Shown: positions 33,204 through 41,930, numbered from the stretch's first letter. The stretch is DNA of 60,377 nucleotides from Bacillota bacterium (GCA_029776155.1 JAKOTU010000022.1:1-60377), one strand, 5' to 3'. Notes: generated from the sequence alone by a model not told the origin. A program made the numbers and translations.

Positions 33204-34438
33204 GAAGACACCTCCTGATCTTTGGAAAACCTAATCTCACCGCCAACTAGGACCAGTGATACATTGATCGCTGAGTCGAACACTACCAAATCCGCATCCT
33301 TGCCGGGGCCCACAATACCCTTGCGATATTCCAGCCCCAGAACCTTGGCTGGAGTAAGGGTAACCATCTTGACCGCATCCACCAGGGGTACTTCGGCTAT
33401 CTGGACCATGGTGCGCACTAAGCGGTCAGAAGTACTCACACTGCCGGCAAAAGCACTGCGATCAAGGAGTTTGGCCACTCCATCTTCGATGATCACCCGC
33501 TGTCCGTCTTTGAGGCTGCCTAGGATAGACTCACCTTCAGGCATACCAGCACCCCGCATGGAGTCAGTAACAAGACAGATCCGATCGGGCCCCTTCACCT
33601 TGTAAATGAGTTGCAGCAAACTCTTAGGCAGATGCACGCCATCCGCGATTACTTCCACAGTGAGTTCATCCAACAGGAGGGCGCTTTCAATCACCCCCGC
33701 GTAGCGGTAGGCGTTAATCCTGCGCACTCCAGACATGGCGGAATAAAGGTGGGTGACATGCTTAAAGCCGTTTTCCACCGCGGCCACAACTTCCTCATAG
33801 ACAGCGTTGGAATGGCCGATGGAGCAGAGAATCCCCCGTTCCGAGAGATAACGGCCCATCTCCAGGGCGCCGGGAAGCTCTGGAGCAATGGTCCAGCGTT
33901 TTATGTCGCTGGAGGCTTCCACAATCCGCTGGTATTCCGCCGGATCAGGATTCTTAATGTAACGGGGATCCTGGGCCCCCGCCTGCTCCTTAGAAAAATA
34001 GGGGCCCTCCAAGTGTAACCCGTGCAGGTTGGGACCATCTTTCAGTTCCGCCTTGGCCTGGGCAAACTTAGCAAAAGTGTCGAACAGCTCATCCAAATTG
34101 GATGTTAAGGTAGTGGGGAGAATGGTGGTGGTACCGTAGCGCAGATGGGTGCGCGCCCCTTCCATAATGGCCTCCACTGTACCATCCATGAAATCATGAC
34201 CGCCCGCCCCATGTGTATGGATATCGATAAAGCCTGGAGCGATGTACTTACCCCCCACATCAATGAGCCGGTCCCCTTCATGCGCTTCTACGTTGCTGCT
34301 GGGGACCACCGCGGCGATGCGCCCATTTTCGAGAATGACCGCGCGATCGGGAAGAGTGCGGATGGGCGTAATCACTGTGCCGTTAGTTAGAATCGTCCTA
34401 ATGTCAATCACTCCCTTACCAACGCAGCCTGCTGGCAT
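33200..34438 (-). CDS. nagA: N-acetylglucosamine-6-phosphate deacetylase
   Basis: A 412-residue amidohydrolase-fold enzyme that removes acetate from GlcNAc 6-phosphate. Seen in order: GFIDIHTHGAGGHDFMDG (metal-binding HTH, about residues 72-89), HLEGPYFSKEQAGAQ (Glu ligand, about 143-157), SIGHSNA and KHVTHLYSAM (His ligands), VEVIADGVHLPK, and the catalytic Asp in CLVTDSMRGAG. The usual THLFNAM reads THLYSAM. The ATG at 34438 has only a weak site; GTG at 34411 (start of VIDIRTILTNGTVITP) is the alternative and gives the usual family length. It lies between larA and nagB. The enzyme may also deacetylate GalNAc 6-phosphate for the cluster at 50-54 kb. Confidence 0.94.
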   Translation of the reverse strand: MPAGCVGKGVIDIRTILTNGTVITPIRTLPDRAVILENGRIAAVVPSSNVEAHEGDRLIDVGGKYIAPGFIDIHTHGAGGHDFMDGTVEAIMEGARTHLRYGTTTILPTTLTSNLDELFDTFAKFAQAKAELKDGPNLHGLHLEGPYFSKEQAGAQDPRYIKNPDPAEYQRIVEASSDIKRWTIAPELPGALEMGRYLSERGILCSIGHSNAVYEEVVAAVENGFKHVTHLYSAMSGVRRINAYRYAGVIESALLLDELTVEVIADGVHLPKSLLQLIYKVKGPDRICLVTDSMRGAGMPEGESILGSLKDGQRVIIEDGVAKLLDRSAFAGSVSTSDRLVRTMVQIAEVPLVDAVKMVTLTPAKVLGLEYRKGIVGPGKDADLVVFDSAINVSLVLVGGEIRFSKDQEVSS

Positions 34439-34446
34439 GACTCAGA

Positions 34447-35715
34447 CTAGGACACAAGAGTCTCACCCCCATGGGTGATGACAAGTACCCGTGGGTTTTC
34501 ATACTGAGCCAACGCGCGATCCACAGCTTCCTGCAGCTGCGCCTTTGGATAATAAACCAATTTGGCCTTTTCCGCCTCTGCCTTTGTTATCCCATCAGAA
34601 ACCAACACTAAGTTACGCCGACGGCGGATCTTGGAAACACAGTTGCCAATGGCTAGAGCCAAGGGATCACCAGCAAAGTGGCCTCCCCTTTCCACCTCCA
34701 GGAGCAGTTCATCGGAATCTCTGCCTATGTAGTCCACATACTCTGGGTGCGGACCCACCCCTTCATAGTTGGGGCTGACCAAGATAATCGTCCCTCCTTG
34801 TCTCCCTTTGAGGGCATGGTCTCCGCAGAGGTATCCTTTTGTGGACTGCCAGAGATCGATGTCCACAGGATAGGAACTGACCACAACCACATCAGCCTTT
34901 TCCCGAATGGGCCGGTGGTAGATTTCCTTAGCGTACTTGACTCCTTGACGATGCGCCTGGCGGTAGTCACCTGCCACTACCCTGTAAATCCTGCCTTCGG
35001 CATCCAAAACAGTATTTATGATGAAGTCAAGGCCGATTAGTTCCGTCCACTGCTCCACCTTGGTGCGGATAAAGCATTCATCCAAACCATAGAGATTCTC
35101 GTCACTGAGGCCCTGGTAGATATGAAAGTTCTTTACCGTCTCCTCACTGGCCACCCCCGGAAAGACGATCTTGGCTCCCCCGGACCAGCCCATGGCCGGA
35201 TGGGGCACGATATTACCGATGCCTATTTTAATATCTGCATCGAGAGCCACCTTGCTTACCGTGATGTCCACCCCTTCAGCAGTCGTTCCCACACTCACCA
35301 GGTCCTCCTCCCGCTTGAATTCGGAGTTCACCACGGTGTACTGCTGATAGATCTCTTCTCCCACTTTGCGGATCATCTCCGCCTCCGTCATGTAGCGGTG
35401 GCTGCCGAGGGCCATAATAATTCTGATGTTGCTTCGCTCCACCCCGAGGACAAGCAGCCGCTCCAGAAGGATGGGCAGAATGAGGTGACAGGGTGTAGGT
35501 CTTGTGATGTCATCGCAGATAATGTTGATCCGGTGTTCAGCCTTAACGATACTCTCCAGGCCACCTGTCCCCAAAGGGTTATCCAGGGCAGCTGCAATTA
35601 CCGCTTCAGGATCTCGGGCGGGTTTAATTGGTTTGGGAGCAATAATCTGATCCTCGGTAATGGGTAAGTCCACGGTGACCATGTCGCGCGAACCATAGGG
35701 CAGCTGAACCTTCAC
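34447..35715 (-). CDS. larA: LarA-family nickel-pincer racemase/epimerase
   Basis: A 422-residue LarA homologue (DUF2088 family). All residues that hold the nickel-pincer nucleotide or act in lactate racemase are in place: CDDITRPTP (Asp about 69, Arg about 72), ALGSHR (His about 106), PHPAMGWSGGAK with His about 172 and the cofactor-bound Lys about 182, and the nickel His about 198 in KNFHIYQG, at the same spacing as in the Lactobacillus enzyme; LWQSTKGY gives a second Lys. The frame reaches a GTG at 35724, but GTG at 35715 has GAGG at 8 bases. Family members racemise lactate, malate or other 2-hydroxy acids or epimerise aldonates. It lies inside the nagBA operon; larB, larC and larE are not in the window. 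Confidence 0.9.
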   Translation of the reverse strand: MKVQLPYGSRDMVTVDLPITEDQIIAPKPIKPARDPEAVIAAALDNPLGTGGLESIVKAEHRINIICDDITRPTPCHLILPILLERLLVLGVERSNIRIIMALGSHRYMTEAEMIRKVGEEIYQQYTVVNSEFKREEDLVSVGTTAEGVDITVSKVALDADIKIGIGNIVPHPAMGWSGGAKIVFPGVASEETVKNFHIYQGLSDENLYGLDECFIRTKVEQWTELIGLDFIINTVLDAEGRIYRVVAGDYRQAHRQGVKYAKEIYHRPIREKADVVVVSSYPVDIDLWQSTKGYLCGDHALKGRQGGTIILVSPNYEGVGPHPEYVDYIGRDSDELLLEVERGGHFAGDPLALAIGNCVSKIRRRRNLVLVSDGITKAEAEKAKLVYYPKAQLQEAVDRALAQYENPRVLVITHGGETLVS

Positions 35716-35738
35716 CACTGTCACCTCGCATCGCCAGA

Positions 35739-36494
35739 CTAGAGATGGGGAATCCTGGGACGGTATTTTTCATCCAGAGCCTTGTTGGCTTCATCGCCCC
35801 CAGGCAGATTGGCGCTTACCCATACGGGAGGCTGAATGCCTTCAGCTAGCAGCTTCTCCACTGTGGTAGCCACCAGCAAGTTGAGGGTGAAACAGTTGGC
35901 AATGGTGGACGTAGGAGCCACTTTTTGCGGATAACCCTCGAACTCCACCACAGCGTCGCCGTAGGGCAGATGGTTGTTGATGAACACATCAACCAGTTCG
36001 TACAGGTTTTTGCCGCTCGGATGCCGGGCTGGATGGCCCAAGGGAACTGCTTGAGCGAAACTGGTGGAACTCACGCCGATTGTCTTCAACCCGCGCTTTT
36101 TGGCTTCCAGAGCAGTGTCAATGGTCATGGAGTTAATGCCATAGGCGTTGATGATGATGATTACTTCCCCCTCAGCTACCCTGTACGCATCGAGGACAGA
36201 CTTGGCGTAGCCAGGAGTACGCTCCACTATGTTGGAACGTTTGGCACCATGAATCAGGTTCGTTCCTGCATCCAAGATGGCATTAAACATGGCCAACCCA
36301 CCCGCACGCCAGAACAGCTCTTCCACACCCATGTTGGAGTGGCCGCCAGGTCCAATACAGTGGACAATTTGATCTTGCTTAACTGCCTCCACCAGAAAAT
36401 CGGCAGCTTTGGAGATGGATTCCTGTTCGTTCTCGTAAATCTTCTTAATTAACTCCGAGACAGCCTGGTAGTACTTGGTCATCCCAACGCCCAT
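35739..36494 (-). CDS. UPF0309-like SIS-domain sugar-phosphate protein
   Basis: A 251-residue SIS protein that follows the UPF0309 pattern: HCIGPGGHSNMGVEELFWRA (about residues 44-63), AGGLAMFNAILDAG, HPSGKNLYELVDVFINNHLP and AQ/PTSTIANCFTLNLLVATTVE. The second SIS loop, SNSG in most relatives, reads INAYGIN (about 114-120), so the usual phosphate-binding serines are missing there. It opens the larA-nagA-nagB operon, with AAGGAGG 8 bases before ATG 36494. A relation to MurNAc-6-phosphate etherases (also SIS proteins) is possible in role but not shown by motifs. Confidence 0.82.
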   Translation of the reverse strand: MGVGMTKYYQAVSELIKKIYENEQESISKAADFLVEAVKQDQIVHCIGPGGHSNMGVEELFWRAGGLAMFNAILDAGTNLIHGAKRSNIVERTPGYAKSVLDAYRVAEGEVIIIINAYGINSMTIDTALEAKKRGLKTIGVSSTSFAQAVPLGHPARHPSGKNLYELVDVFINNHLPYGDAVVEFEGYPQKVAPTSTIANCFTLNLLVATTVEKLLAEGIQPPVWVSANLPGGDEANKALDEKYRPRIPHL

Positions 36495-36825
36495 ACGAAC
36501 GCCTCCTTGTTAATCGTTTTTACAGTATCCCTATTTCTCCCACTAGGGTTTATTTCCTTCTAACGCAGACGTCTTTTTCAAAAGACCAGTTAAATCTAAT
36601 CATGCATTGTTTTCCAGGTCTTATGTTGGTTTATTTGCATATCTTTTTTGTTAATCATTTTATTGCTTTAGGCAGGATTACTCTGCTGAGGCGAGAAAGA
36701 ATAATTTAACAGTGTCTTTGCATCGTGGGATCGCTCAGCTCGGAAGGAAAGGAGGGGGAGGTTTAGAGCACTGCGCTGAAAAACCGAAGGCTAGAGGTGT
36801 CATATCTTTGAGGAGGAGGTTAAGC
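36495..36825. promoter_or_regulatory. Divergent regulatory region between the nag/lar operon and the CUT1 importer
   Basis: This 331-base stretch separates two divergent operons and is AT-rich in its middle. It holds a 7-bp inverted repeat GTCTTTT-TC-AAAAGAC (36571-36586) and two direct copies of TTGTTAATCRTTTT (36507-36520 and 36648-36661). These are candidate sites for the ROK regulator at 40027, since NagC-type proteins bind AT-rich repeats. No full-consensus promoter was found. A frame running in from 36712 is not likely to be translated there because the real start of the importer gene is at 36826. Confidence 0.5.
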
Positions 36826-38121
36826 ATGAAAGCTGTTACCAGATTGTTGGTTGTACTGTTGGTAGTGGGAATCTTGGCCAGCAGTGCGGCCGCCGCAAAC
36901 TACACCCTGTGGCACATGGAAGCCCGTCCCAGCCGGGTGGCGGTAATCCAAGAGGTAATTGACAAGTTCAATGCGCAGTATCCTGAACACCAAATCACAG
37001 TAGAAGTGCAGAGCTGGGGTGACGTATTCGTTAAGGGAATTGCCGCCATCCAAGCAGGCCGTCCGCCGGATTTCATGTTCACCATTCCGGACCTGACCAT
37101 GAACCTGAAACTGGTGGGCGGTGTTAAGCCAGTTACTGAAGTGATGGAGGATCTACTAGGGCGCTATGAGTTCTTCGAGCCAGCCGTTCGGCCCTACTAC
37201 TTCGAAGGCGAATACTGGGGTGTGCCCCTCTTCGGCCAAGCCGAAGTACTGTGGTACAGAAAAGACCTGTTCGAAAAAGCTGGCTTGGATCCGAACAATC
37301 CGCCGCGTACCTGGTCTGAGCTCTTGAATGCCTGTCAGCAGCTGGTGTCCAGTGGCGTCGTGGAATACCCCATAGCGGTCGCCGGCGACTGGCATTTGGC
37401 CACCACCCAGCAGATCTATCCGCTCATGGTCGTTAACAAGGCAGAGCATATCTTCGACGAAGAGGGCAATGTGATCTTCGACAATCCACGTACGGTTCAG
37501 GCCTATGAGATGTACTATAAACTGTTCCAGATGTCCCCACCCGGTTCCGAAGCATGGCAGTGGGATCAGCCCATCGGAGCCTTTATGGAAGGCGTCGTGG
37601 CCATGGTCATTGAAAAAGGCCAGTACAATGAACAGTGGGATCTGAGAACAACCCTGCCGCCGGAGTATCTAGGAGCCGCTCCCATTCCGGTGCCCGATGA
37701 AGATGGGCAGAGGGGCACTCCTTACTGGTCCAACGCCTTGATGCTCACCAGCAACAATCCCCAGGCCCGGGAAGTATTCCGCCTGCTGGCTGAGTTCCTG
37801 CATGAACCGGAGAATGCAGGCCATCTGCTCACCGCGGCCCCCGGCTTCTTCCTGCCGGTAACCACGGAAGCTGCCCAGTCCAAGACTCTGTCTGAGAACC
37901 CGGTTGTGCTCAGGCATCGTGAGAAATACGACCTCATGATCGAAGAGAGCCAGTACGGTAAGCTTTACGGCTTCACCCGAGAGCCCTTCCATCCCTACAT
38001 CGGACGGATTGTGGCTCAAGAGTTGCTGTCCTGGACTGCTCAGCGTATGATCCACGATGGCCTTTCCCCTGAAGAAGCTGTCAAAGTGGGAGCCGAGAGG
38101 ATGCGGCAGGCAATTGAGTAA
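36826..38121 (+). CDS. CUT1 sugar ABC transporter substrate-binding protein
   Basis: A 431-residue exported receptor. ATG at 36826 lies behind GAGGAGGAGG and opens a signal peptide (MKAVTRLLVVLLVVGILASS, cut near AAA/ANY). The mature protein has WHMEARPSRVAVIQEVIDKF, AIQAGRPPDFMFTIPDLTMN and LWYRKDLFEKAGLDPNNPPR, typical of family 1 oligosaccharide binders. It is the first gene of a plus-strand importer operon divergent from larA/nagA/nagB, so an amino sugar is the likely ligand. It is followed by a 12-bp hairpin. Confidence 0.93.
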   Translation: MKAVTRLLVVLLVVGILASSAAAANYTLWHMEARPSRVAVIQEVIDKFNAQYPEHQITVEVQSWGDVFVKGIAAIQAGRPPDFMFTIPDLTMNLKLVGGVKPVTEVMEDLLGRYEFFEPAVRPYYFEGEYWGVPLFGQAEVLWYRKDLFEKAGLDPNNPPRTWSELLNACQQLVSSGVVEYPIAVAGDWHLATTQQIYPLMVVNKAEHIFDEEGNVIFDNPRTVQAYEMYYKLFQMSPPGSEAWQWDQPIGAFMEGVVAMVIEKGQYNEQWDLRTTLPPEYLGAAPIPVPDEDGQRGTPYWSNALMLTSNNPQAREVFRLLAEFLHEPENAGHLLTAAPGFFLPVTTEAAQSKTLSENPVVLRHREKYDLMIEESQYGKLYGFTREPFHPYIGRIVAQELLSWTAQRMIHDGLSPEEAVKVGAERMRQAIE

Positions 38122-38139
38122 GCAACTATAGTGTCCCTT

Positions 38140-38168
38140 TGCTGCCCGTCTCACCCAGACGGGCAGCA
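38140..38168 (+). other. Perfect 12-bp intercistronic hairpin after the binding-protein gene
   Basis: TGCTGCCCGTCT and AGACGGGCAGCA enclose a 5-base loop, 18 bases after the binding-protein stop and 22 bases before the permease start. CTTTAG follows, so there is no terminator T-tract. It is the plus-strand counterpart of the five minus-strand hairpins. Confidence 0.8.
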
Positions 38169-38190
38169 CTTTAGACTGAGGAGGCAGACT

Positions 38191-39084
38191 ATGCGTAGAC
38201 GCATCAACCTAGGCAGGGATCCGTGGTTTGGGATCGCTCTAGTCGTACCCCTACTCCTCTGGGTTGCTGCCACCCTAATTTATCCATTGCTCGAAGCTTT
38301 GCGGCTCAGTTTTCAGAACGTGCAGTATCTGGGCACCGCGGGCAAGTATGTCGGCCTGAGCAATTATCGCACTATTCTGCTCAGCAAAGACTTCCAAAGG
38401 TCCGCCGGCCTCACTATCTGGTGGACGCTGCTCAATACCGCCGGGAAGATTCTGCTGGCTTTGGTTTGCGCCTTCGTCCTCAACCAGGATTACCGCGGCA
38501 AGACCTTTGTCCGCAACTGGATCATTCTGCCCTGGGTGTTCCCCTCCATTGTCTTGGCCACCATGGGCAAATGGCTGCTGGACCCCACCCTGGGCCTAAT
38601 CAACTACATTCTGGTTTCTTTAGGCCTTATTGAAAAAGGGATCAGTTTTTTGGGTAACACCACCTATGCCCTCTACGTGGTCACGGCCCTAAACGTATGG
38701 CGGTGGTTCCCCTTCTTCACGGTGATTTTCTTGGCCGCGCTGCAAACCATCCCCAAGCAGATGTATGAAGCAGCCCAAATCGATGGAGCCTCCCGGGTGA
38801 AGCGACTGTGGTACATCGATCTTCCCCACTTGCTACCGGTCATTAAGGTCTCCACGCTTATTGCCTCCCTATGGTCGGTGAACATCTTTGACTTGATCTG
38901 GCTGCTCACCAGGGGCGGCCCGGCTTCCTCCACCGCGACGCTGCCCATCTACATCTACATTAAGGGTTTCCAGGAGTTCCGCATCTCCCAGGCGGCCACT
39001 GCAGCCATCGTCCTGTTTGTCGTGCTGGCCATCTATGGGGTGATCTACTACAAGCGTGCGTTGGATATAGAGTTGGAGGGGTAG
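38191..39084 (+). CDS. CUT1 sugar ABC transporter permease (MalF type)
   Basis: A 297-residue permease with six membrane segments and the EAA loop MYEAAQIDGASRVKRLWYID near residues 190-210. ATG at 38191 follows GAGGAGG; the frame to the left runs through the hairpin and is not used. It pairs with the permease at 39086, which begins two bases after its stop. Confidence 0.93.
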   Translation: MRRRINLGRDPWFGIALVVPLLLWVAATLIYPLLEALRLSFQNVQYLGTAGKYVGLSNYRTILLSKDFQRSAGLTIWWTLLNTAGKILLALVCAFVLNQDYRGKTFVRNWIILPWVFPSIVLATMGKWLLDPTLGLINYILVSLGLIEKGISFLGNTTYALYVVTALNVWRWFPFFTVIFLAALQTIPKQMYEAAQIDGASRVKRLWYIDLPHLLPVIKVSTLIASLWSVNIFDLIWLLTRGGPASSTATLPIYIYIKGFQEFRISQAATAAIVLFVVLAIYGVIYYKRALDIELEG

Positions 39085-39085
39085 C

Positions 39086-39910
39086 ATGAAATACGTCAAG
39101 AGCTTTTTCAAGTACCTTTCCGTGATCCTAGTGCTTATGCTGGCACTAGGGCCCATGTACTGGATCCTGGTCAACTCCTTTAAGCCAACCCCAGAACTGG
39201 TCAGTGCCACGCCCACTTTCTGGCCGCGCACATGGACGCTGGAGCACTATGTGAACCTGTTTAAGCAGGTCAACTTCGTGCAGTATTTCCTGAACAGCCT
39301 CTGGGTGGCCTTAATCGCCACAGTTATCAGCATCATCCTTGGGGCCCTAGGCGCTTACAGTATTTACCGCTGCCGGTATCCTGGGAGAAACCTGTTTTTC
39401 GGGCTCTTTCTGTCCATTTACATCTTCCCGCGGGTGCTGCTGCTCATTCCGCTTTACGTCACCTTTTCCAAGATCGGTCTCATCGACACCATTTGGACTT
39501 TGGTGATAGTTAACGTGACAGTAGTGGCGCCCTTCAGCGTGTGGCTACTGCGGGCCTTTTTCTCCTCCGTACCACGCGAGCTGGAAGAAGCGGCATTGGT
39601 TGATGGCGCCAGCAGACTGCAGGTACTGTACAAGATCTTCCTGCCCATCTCCGCCCCTGGTTTGGGGGCCCTGGGTCTGAACTCCTTCCTGCTCTGCTGG
39701 ACAGAATACATGTTTGCCGCCATCTTTATCCTGAGCGATGCCAATAAAACGCTTCCCGTCGGCATGGCCTATTTCTTAGAGCAGTACTTCATCGACTGGG
39801 GGCTGCTCATGTCCAGCTCGGTGTTGATCGCCCTGCCAGCCATTATCGTCTTTGCCATTGCCGGCCGTTACTTCGTGGAAGGACTAACGGCAGGAGCAGT
39901 GAAAGAATAG
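39086..39910 (+). CDS. CUT1 sugar ABC transporter permease (MalG type)
   Basis: A 274-residue permease with the EAA loop ELEEAALVDGASRLQVLYKI near residues 165-185 and the common C-terminus FVEGLTAGAVKE. ATG at 39086 follows GGAGGGG of the preceding gene's end, so the two genes are translated together. Last gene of the operon; no ATPase gene accompanies it. Confidence 0.93.
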   Translation: MKYVKSFFKYLSVILVLMLALGPMYWILVNSFKPTPELVSATPTFWPRTWTLEHYVNLFKQVNFVQYFLNSLWVALIATVISIILGALGAYSIYRCRYPGRNLFFGLFLSIYIFPRVLLLIPLYVTFSKIGLIDTIWTLVIVNVTVVAPFSVWLLRAFFSSVPRELEEAALVDGASRLQVLYKIFLPISAPGLGALGLNSFLLCWTEYMFAAIFILSDANKTLPVGMAYFLEQYFIDWGLLMSSSVLIALPAIIVFAIAGRYFVEGLTAGAVKE

Positions 39911-39936
39911 CTGCTTTTGCTTTGTTTTAACCTCAC

Positions 39937-40011
39937 AAAAAAGCGCCTCGCATCTCCTAAAGGGGGGACGGTTTCCCAGTGGGAAACTTCCAGGGAGAAA
40001 CGAGGCGTTTT
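39937..40011. terminator. Bidirectional structured terminator between convergent importer and ROK genes
   Basis: CGCCTCG (39944-39950) pairs with CGAGGCG (40001-40007), flanked by A-rich and T-rich tracts on the outside. Inside lie a second inverted pair (TCTCC/GGGAGA) and a perfect 7-bp hairpin GTTTCCC/GGGAAAC (39971-39987), giving a long three-part stem. It lies between the stop at 39910 (plus) and the ROK stop at 40027 (minus) and can end transcription in both directions. Confidence 0.8.
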
Positions 40012-40026
40012 CATTCACTTCTGCTT

Positions 40027-41196
40027 TTAGGCTTCCGCTGAGCCGTTAAAGAGACGGCGGATCGCTAAGGAACTTATCCCTACGAGGATAGCATCGGACT
40101 TGATGGAGGTAGGCACAATTTTGAAAGAACCCCGAGATGACTTAAGAACCCGCTTTTCCACGGCTTCTTCGATCATGTTCCTAAACCTTTCCCCCGCCTG
40201 CACAAAACCATTGCCCAGGACCACAACTTCCGGCCCCAGCATGGTAATCATGTTGGCGAGGGCCAATCCGATGTACTCGGCTGTGCGCTTGAGAAGGTTG
40301 AGGCAGAGTTCATCCCCCTGCTCGATCTGGGAATAGAGGGCTGTAAACAAAGGCTCCACATCTGCATCACCGATGTGTTCAAAGTTGCGGCTGATGGCCT
40401 TGCACTGCGTAAGCAGGGCCGGAACGGAAACCAAAGCCTCCAAACACCCCTGATTCCCACAGTGGCAGAATGGGCCCGAGGGATCAACCGTTGTGTGTCC
40501 AAGTTCGCCTGTAACCAGGCCGTCTCTGGCGATCAACTCTCCGTTCATCATAATGCCGCAGCCAATACCTGTGCCGTAGTTGACGTACACCACGTTGCGT
40601 TTACCTGCGGCAGCTCCCTGCCAGACTTCGGCTAACAGCGGAGCATTGGCATTGCGCTCCACCACCATGGGCAGCTTAACCAAACGCTGCAGATTCTCCA
40701 CTAAGCACACGTTTTCCCAACCCATGGTCACGGAATGCTTGATCAAGGCCCGATCGGCATCAACAACACCGGAAACGGCAACACCCATTACCCTTATGTC
40801 ATACTTGCTCCGCAAGGCATTCACAGTCTCAGCCACCCTACCCAGGGCTTCTTCAGGTGACCCGGCGAGGGATACAGTTGCGCTTTCCCAAAAGGCCATA
40901 TCCGGCGTGAGCACCGCCACCTTCGCCACGGCGCCTTGGAGGTGAACTGCGCAGATCCAAAAGGCATGGGGATTAATCTGTAAGTAGCTGTGGCTTGTAC
41001 TGCACTGCGGCGTGCTAAGAACCAGACCTTCTTGGATAAACTCGTTGATGATATTGGTTATGGTCGCCCGAGTCAAGCGCGTCCTCCTGGCCACGCTGGC
41101 CCGTCTAATGGGCCCATACAGTCGAATGATGTTGTATACTAAAAAGCGATTGTGCAGCTTGACATCTGTCAAGTTGTAACCGTGAACCTGATTCAC
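40027..41196 (-). CDS. ROK-family transcriptional regulator (NagC type)
   Basis: A 389-residue regulator with a winged helix (RRASVARRTRLTRATITNII, about residues 31-50) and a ROK domain. The zinc motif is GELGHTTVDPSGPFCHCGNQ then GCLEAL, intact. The kinase motif reads VERNANAPLLAE, with Asn instead of the catalytic Asp, so it binds but should not phosphorylate sugar. GTG start at 41196. Located at the far end of the amino-sugar importer operon, it is the likely regulator of the divergent region 36495-36825, with GlcNAc 6-phosphate or a similar amino sugar as inducer (inference). Confidence 0.92.
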   Translation of the reverse strand: MNQVHGYNLTDVKLHNRFLVYNIIRLYGPIRRASVARRTRLTRATITNIINEFIQEGLVLSTPQCSTSHSYLQINPHAFWICAVHLQGAVAKVAVLTPDMAFWESATVSLAGSPEEALGRVAETVNALRSKYDIRVMGVAVSGVVDADRALIKHSVTMGWENVCLVENLQRLVKLPMVVERNANAPLLAEVWQGAAAGKRNVVYVNYGTGIGCGIMMNGELIARDGLVTGELGHTTVDPSGPFCHCGNQGCLEALVSVPALLTQCKAISRNFEHIGDADVEPLFTALYSQIEQGDELCLNLLKRTAEYIGLALANMITMLGPEVVVLGNGFVQAGERFRNMIEEAVEKRVLKSSRGSFKIVPTSIKSDAILVGISSLAIRRLFNGSAEA

Positions 41197-41414
41197 TCTT
41201 TCACCTACTCCCCTTCACAGGGAATTTCTATTTCCGGAAGCATAATCCTCCTCCAGGCGCCAGCGTCCATGAGCCTTGGATCGCTGGGCAGCAAAATGCG
41301 AACGCGGGGAGGGATTTTCAAGGTTCTCGGTGGAATATATGCCCTGAAAGGAGTCGGTTCTCAGGAAAACCAGAACAAAGGAAGGGTCATAAGGCTATGG
41401 CAGGAGATAACAAC

Positions 41415-41636
41415 ATGCTGTATTTGTTGTTTGGCACCCTGGTAGGCATTATACTAGGACTCAATATCGCCTTTCTCTATTACCGCCTCTTTGGGAGCAG
41501 AGGAAAAGTGGAGCAGAAACTGCGGGCAGAAATCCGCGAGCTGGAAAAACGGCTCAGGCAGAAGGACGAGTACATCGCCCGGGCCATAAGGAGCTTTAAA
41601 GAAGAGAACGAACAACGAAAGGAGCTGGCAGAGTGA
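41415..41636 (+). CDS. Small membrane-anchored coiled-coil protein, unrecognised
   Basis: A 73-residue protein: one N-terminal membrane segment (LYLLFGTLVGIILGLNIAFL) followed by a charged helix (EQKLRAEIRELEKRLRQKDE) with heptad-like spacing. ATG at 41415 has AGGAG at 8 bases; an ATG at 41397 is also possible. The gene begins about 220 bases from the divergent ROK gene and its end overlaps the next gene (GTGA). It is probably the membrane tether of a small three-gene unit. Function unknown. Confidence 0.72.
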   Translation: MLYLLFGTLVGIILGLNIAFLYYRLFGSRGKVEQKLRAEIRELEKRLRQKDEYIARAIRSFKEENEQRKELAE

Positions 41637-41929
41637 GCAAAATAGTGAAGACCACAGCGGCAGGCGGAGCTGGCTTTCTAGCGGGCTTGCTCTTGGAAAA
41701 AGGGTTGGAGAGCATCACTGGCCTTGATTTCGTGGACGGCTTATTCGCCGTGAGCGGCTCGATCTTGGCAGCCCTCTCGGTGAACCGGGACTTGGTGGAA
41801 GCTGCGGCCCGGAACATTGAGCAGATGTTCGGCAAGGATCCCCTGGACATCACAGAAGCCGAATGGCGCCAGTTCAAAGAAATGAACCCCAAAACCGCGG
41901 AGTGGCTGGAAAAAGCCCTGAAGATCTAG
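41633..41929 (+). CDS. Small protein with a glycine-rich hydrophobic N-terminus, unrecognised
   Basis: A 98-residue protein starting with GTG at 41633, overlapping the preceding stop by four bases. Residues 7-30 (TTAAGGAGFLAGLLLEKGLE) and 34-52 are moderately hydrophobic and could lie at or in the membrane; the C-terminal half is charged (DPLDITEAEWRQFKEMNPKT). I do not recognise the family. Translation is coupled to both neighbours (one base separates it from the next gene), suggesting a physical complex. Confidence 0.68.
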   Translation: MSKIVKTTAAGGAGFLAGLLLEKGLESITGLDFVDGLFAVSGSILAALSVNRDLVEAAARNIEQMFGKDPLDITEAEWRQFKEMNPKTAEWLEKALKI

Positions 41930-41930
41930 C

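Noticed and set aside
35739..36494. MurNAc-6-phosphate etherase (murQ) as a firm call
   Set aside because: The sequence follows UPF0309 better than MurQ, is shorter, and no etherase-specific motif could be identified. Kept only as part of a pathway hypothesis.
36712..36825. Upstream start of the binding-protein gene at 36712
   Set aside because: The extra 38 residues would precede a perfect signal peptide and ribosome binding site at 36826 and have no family counterpart.
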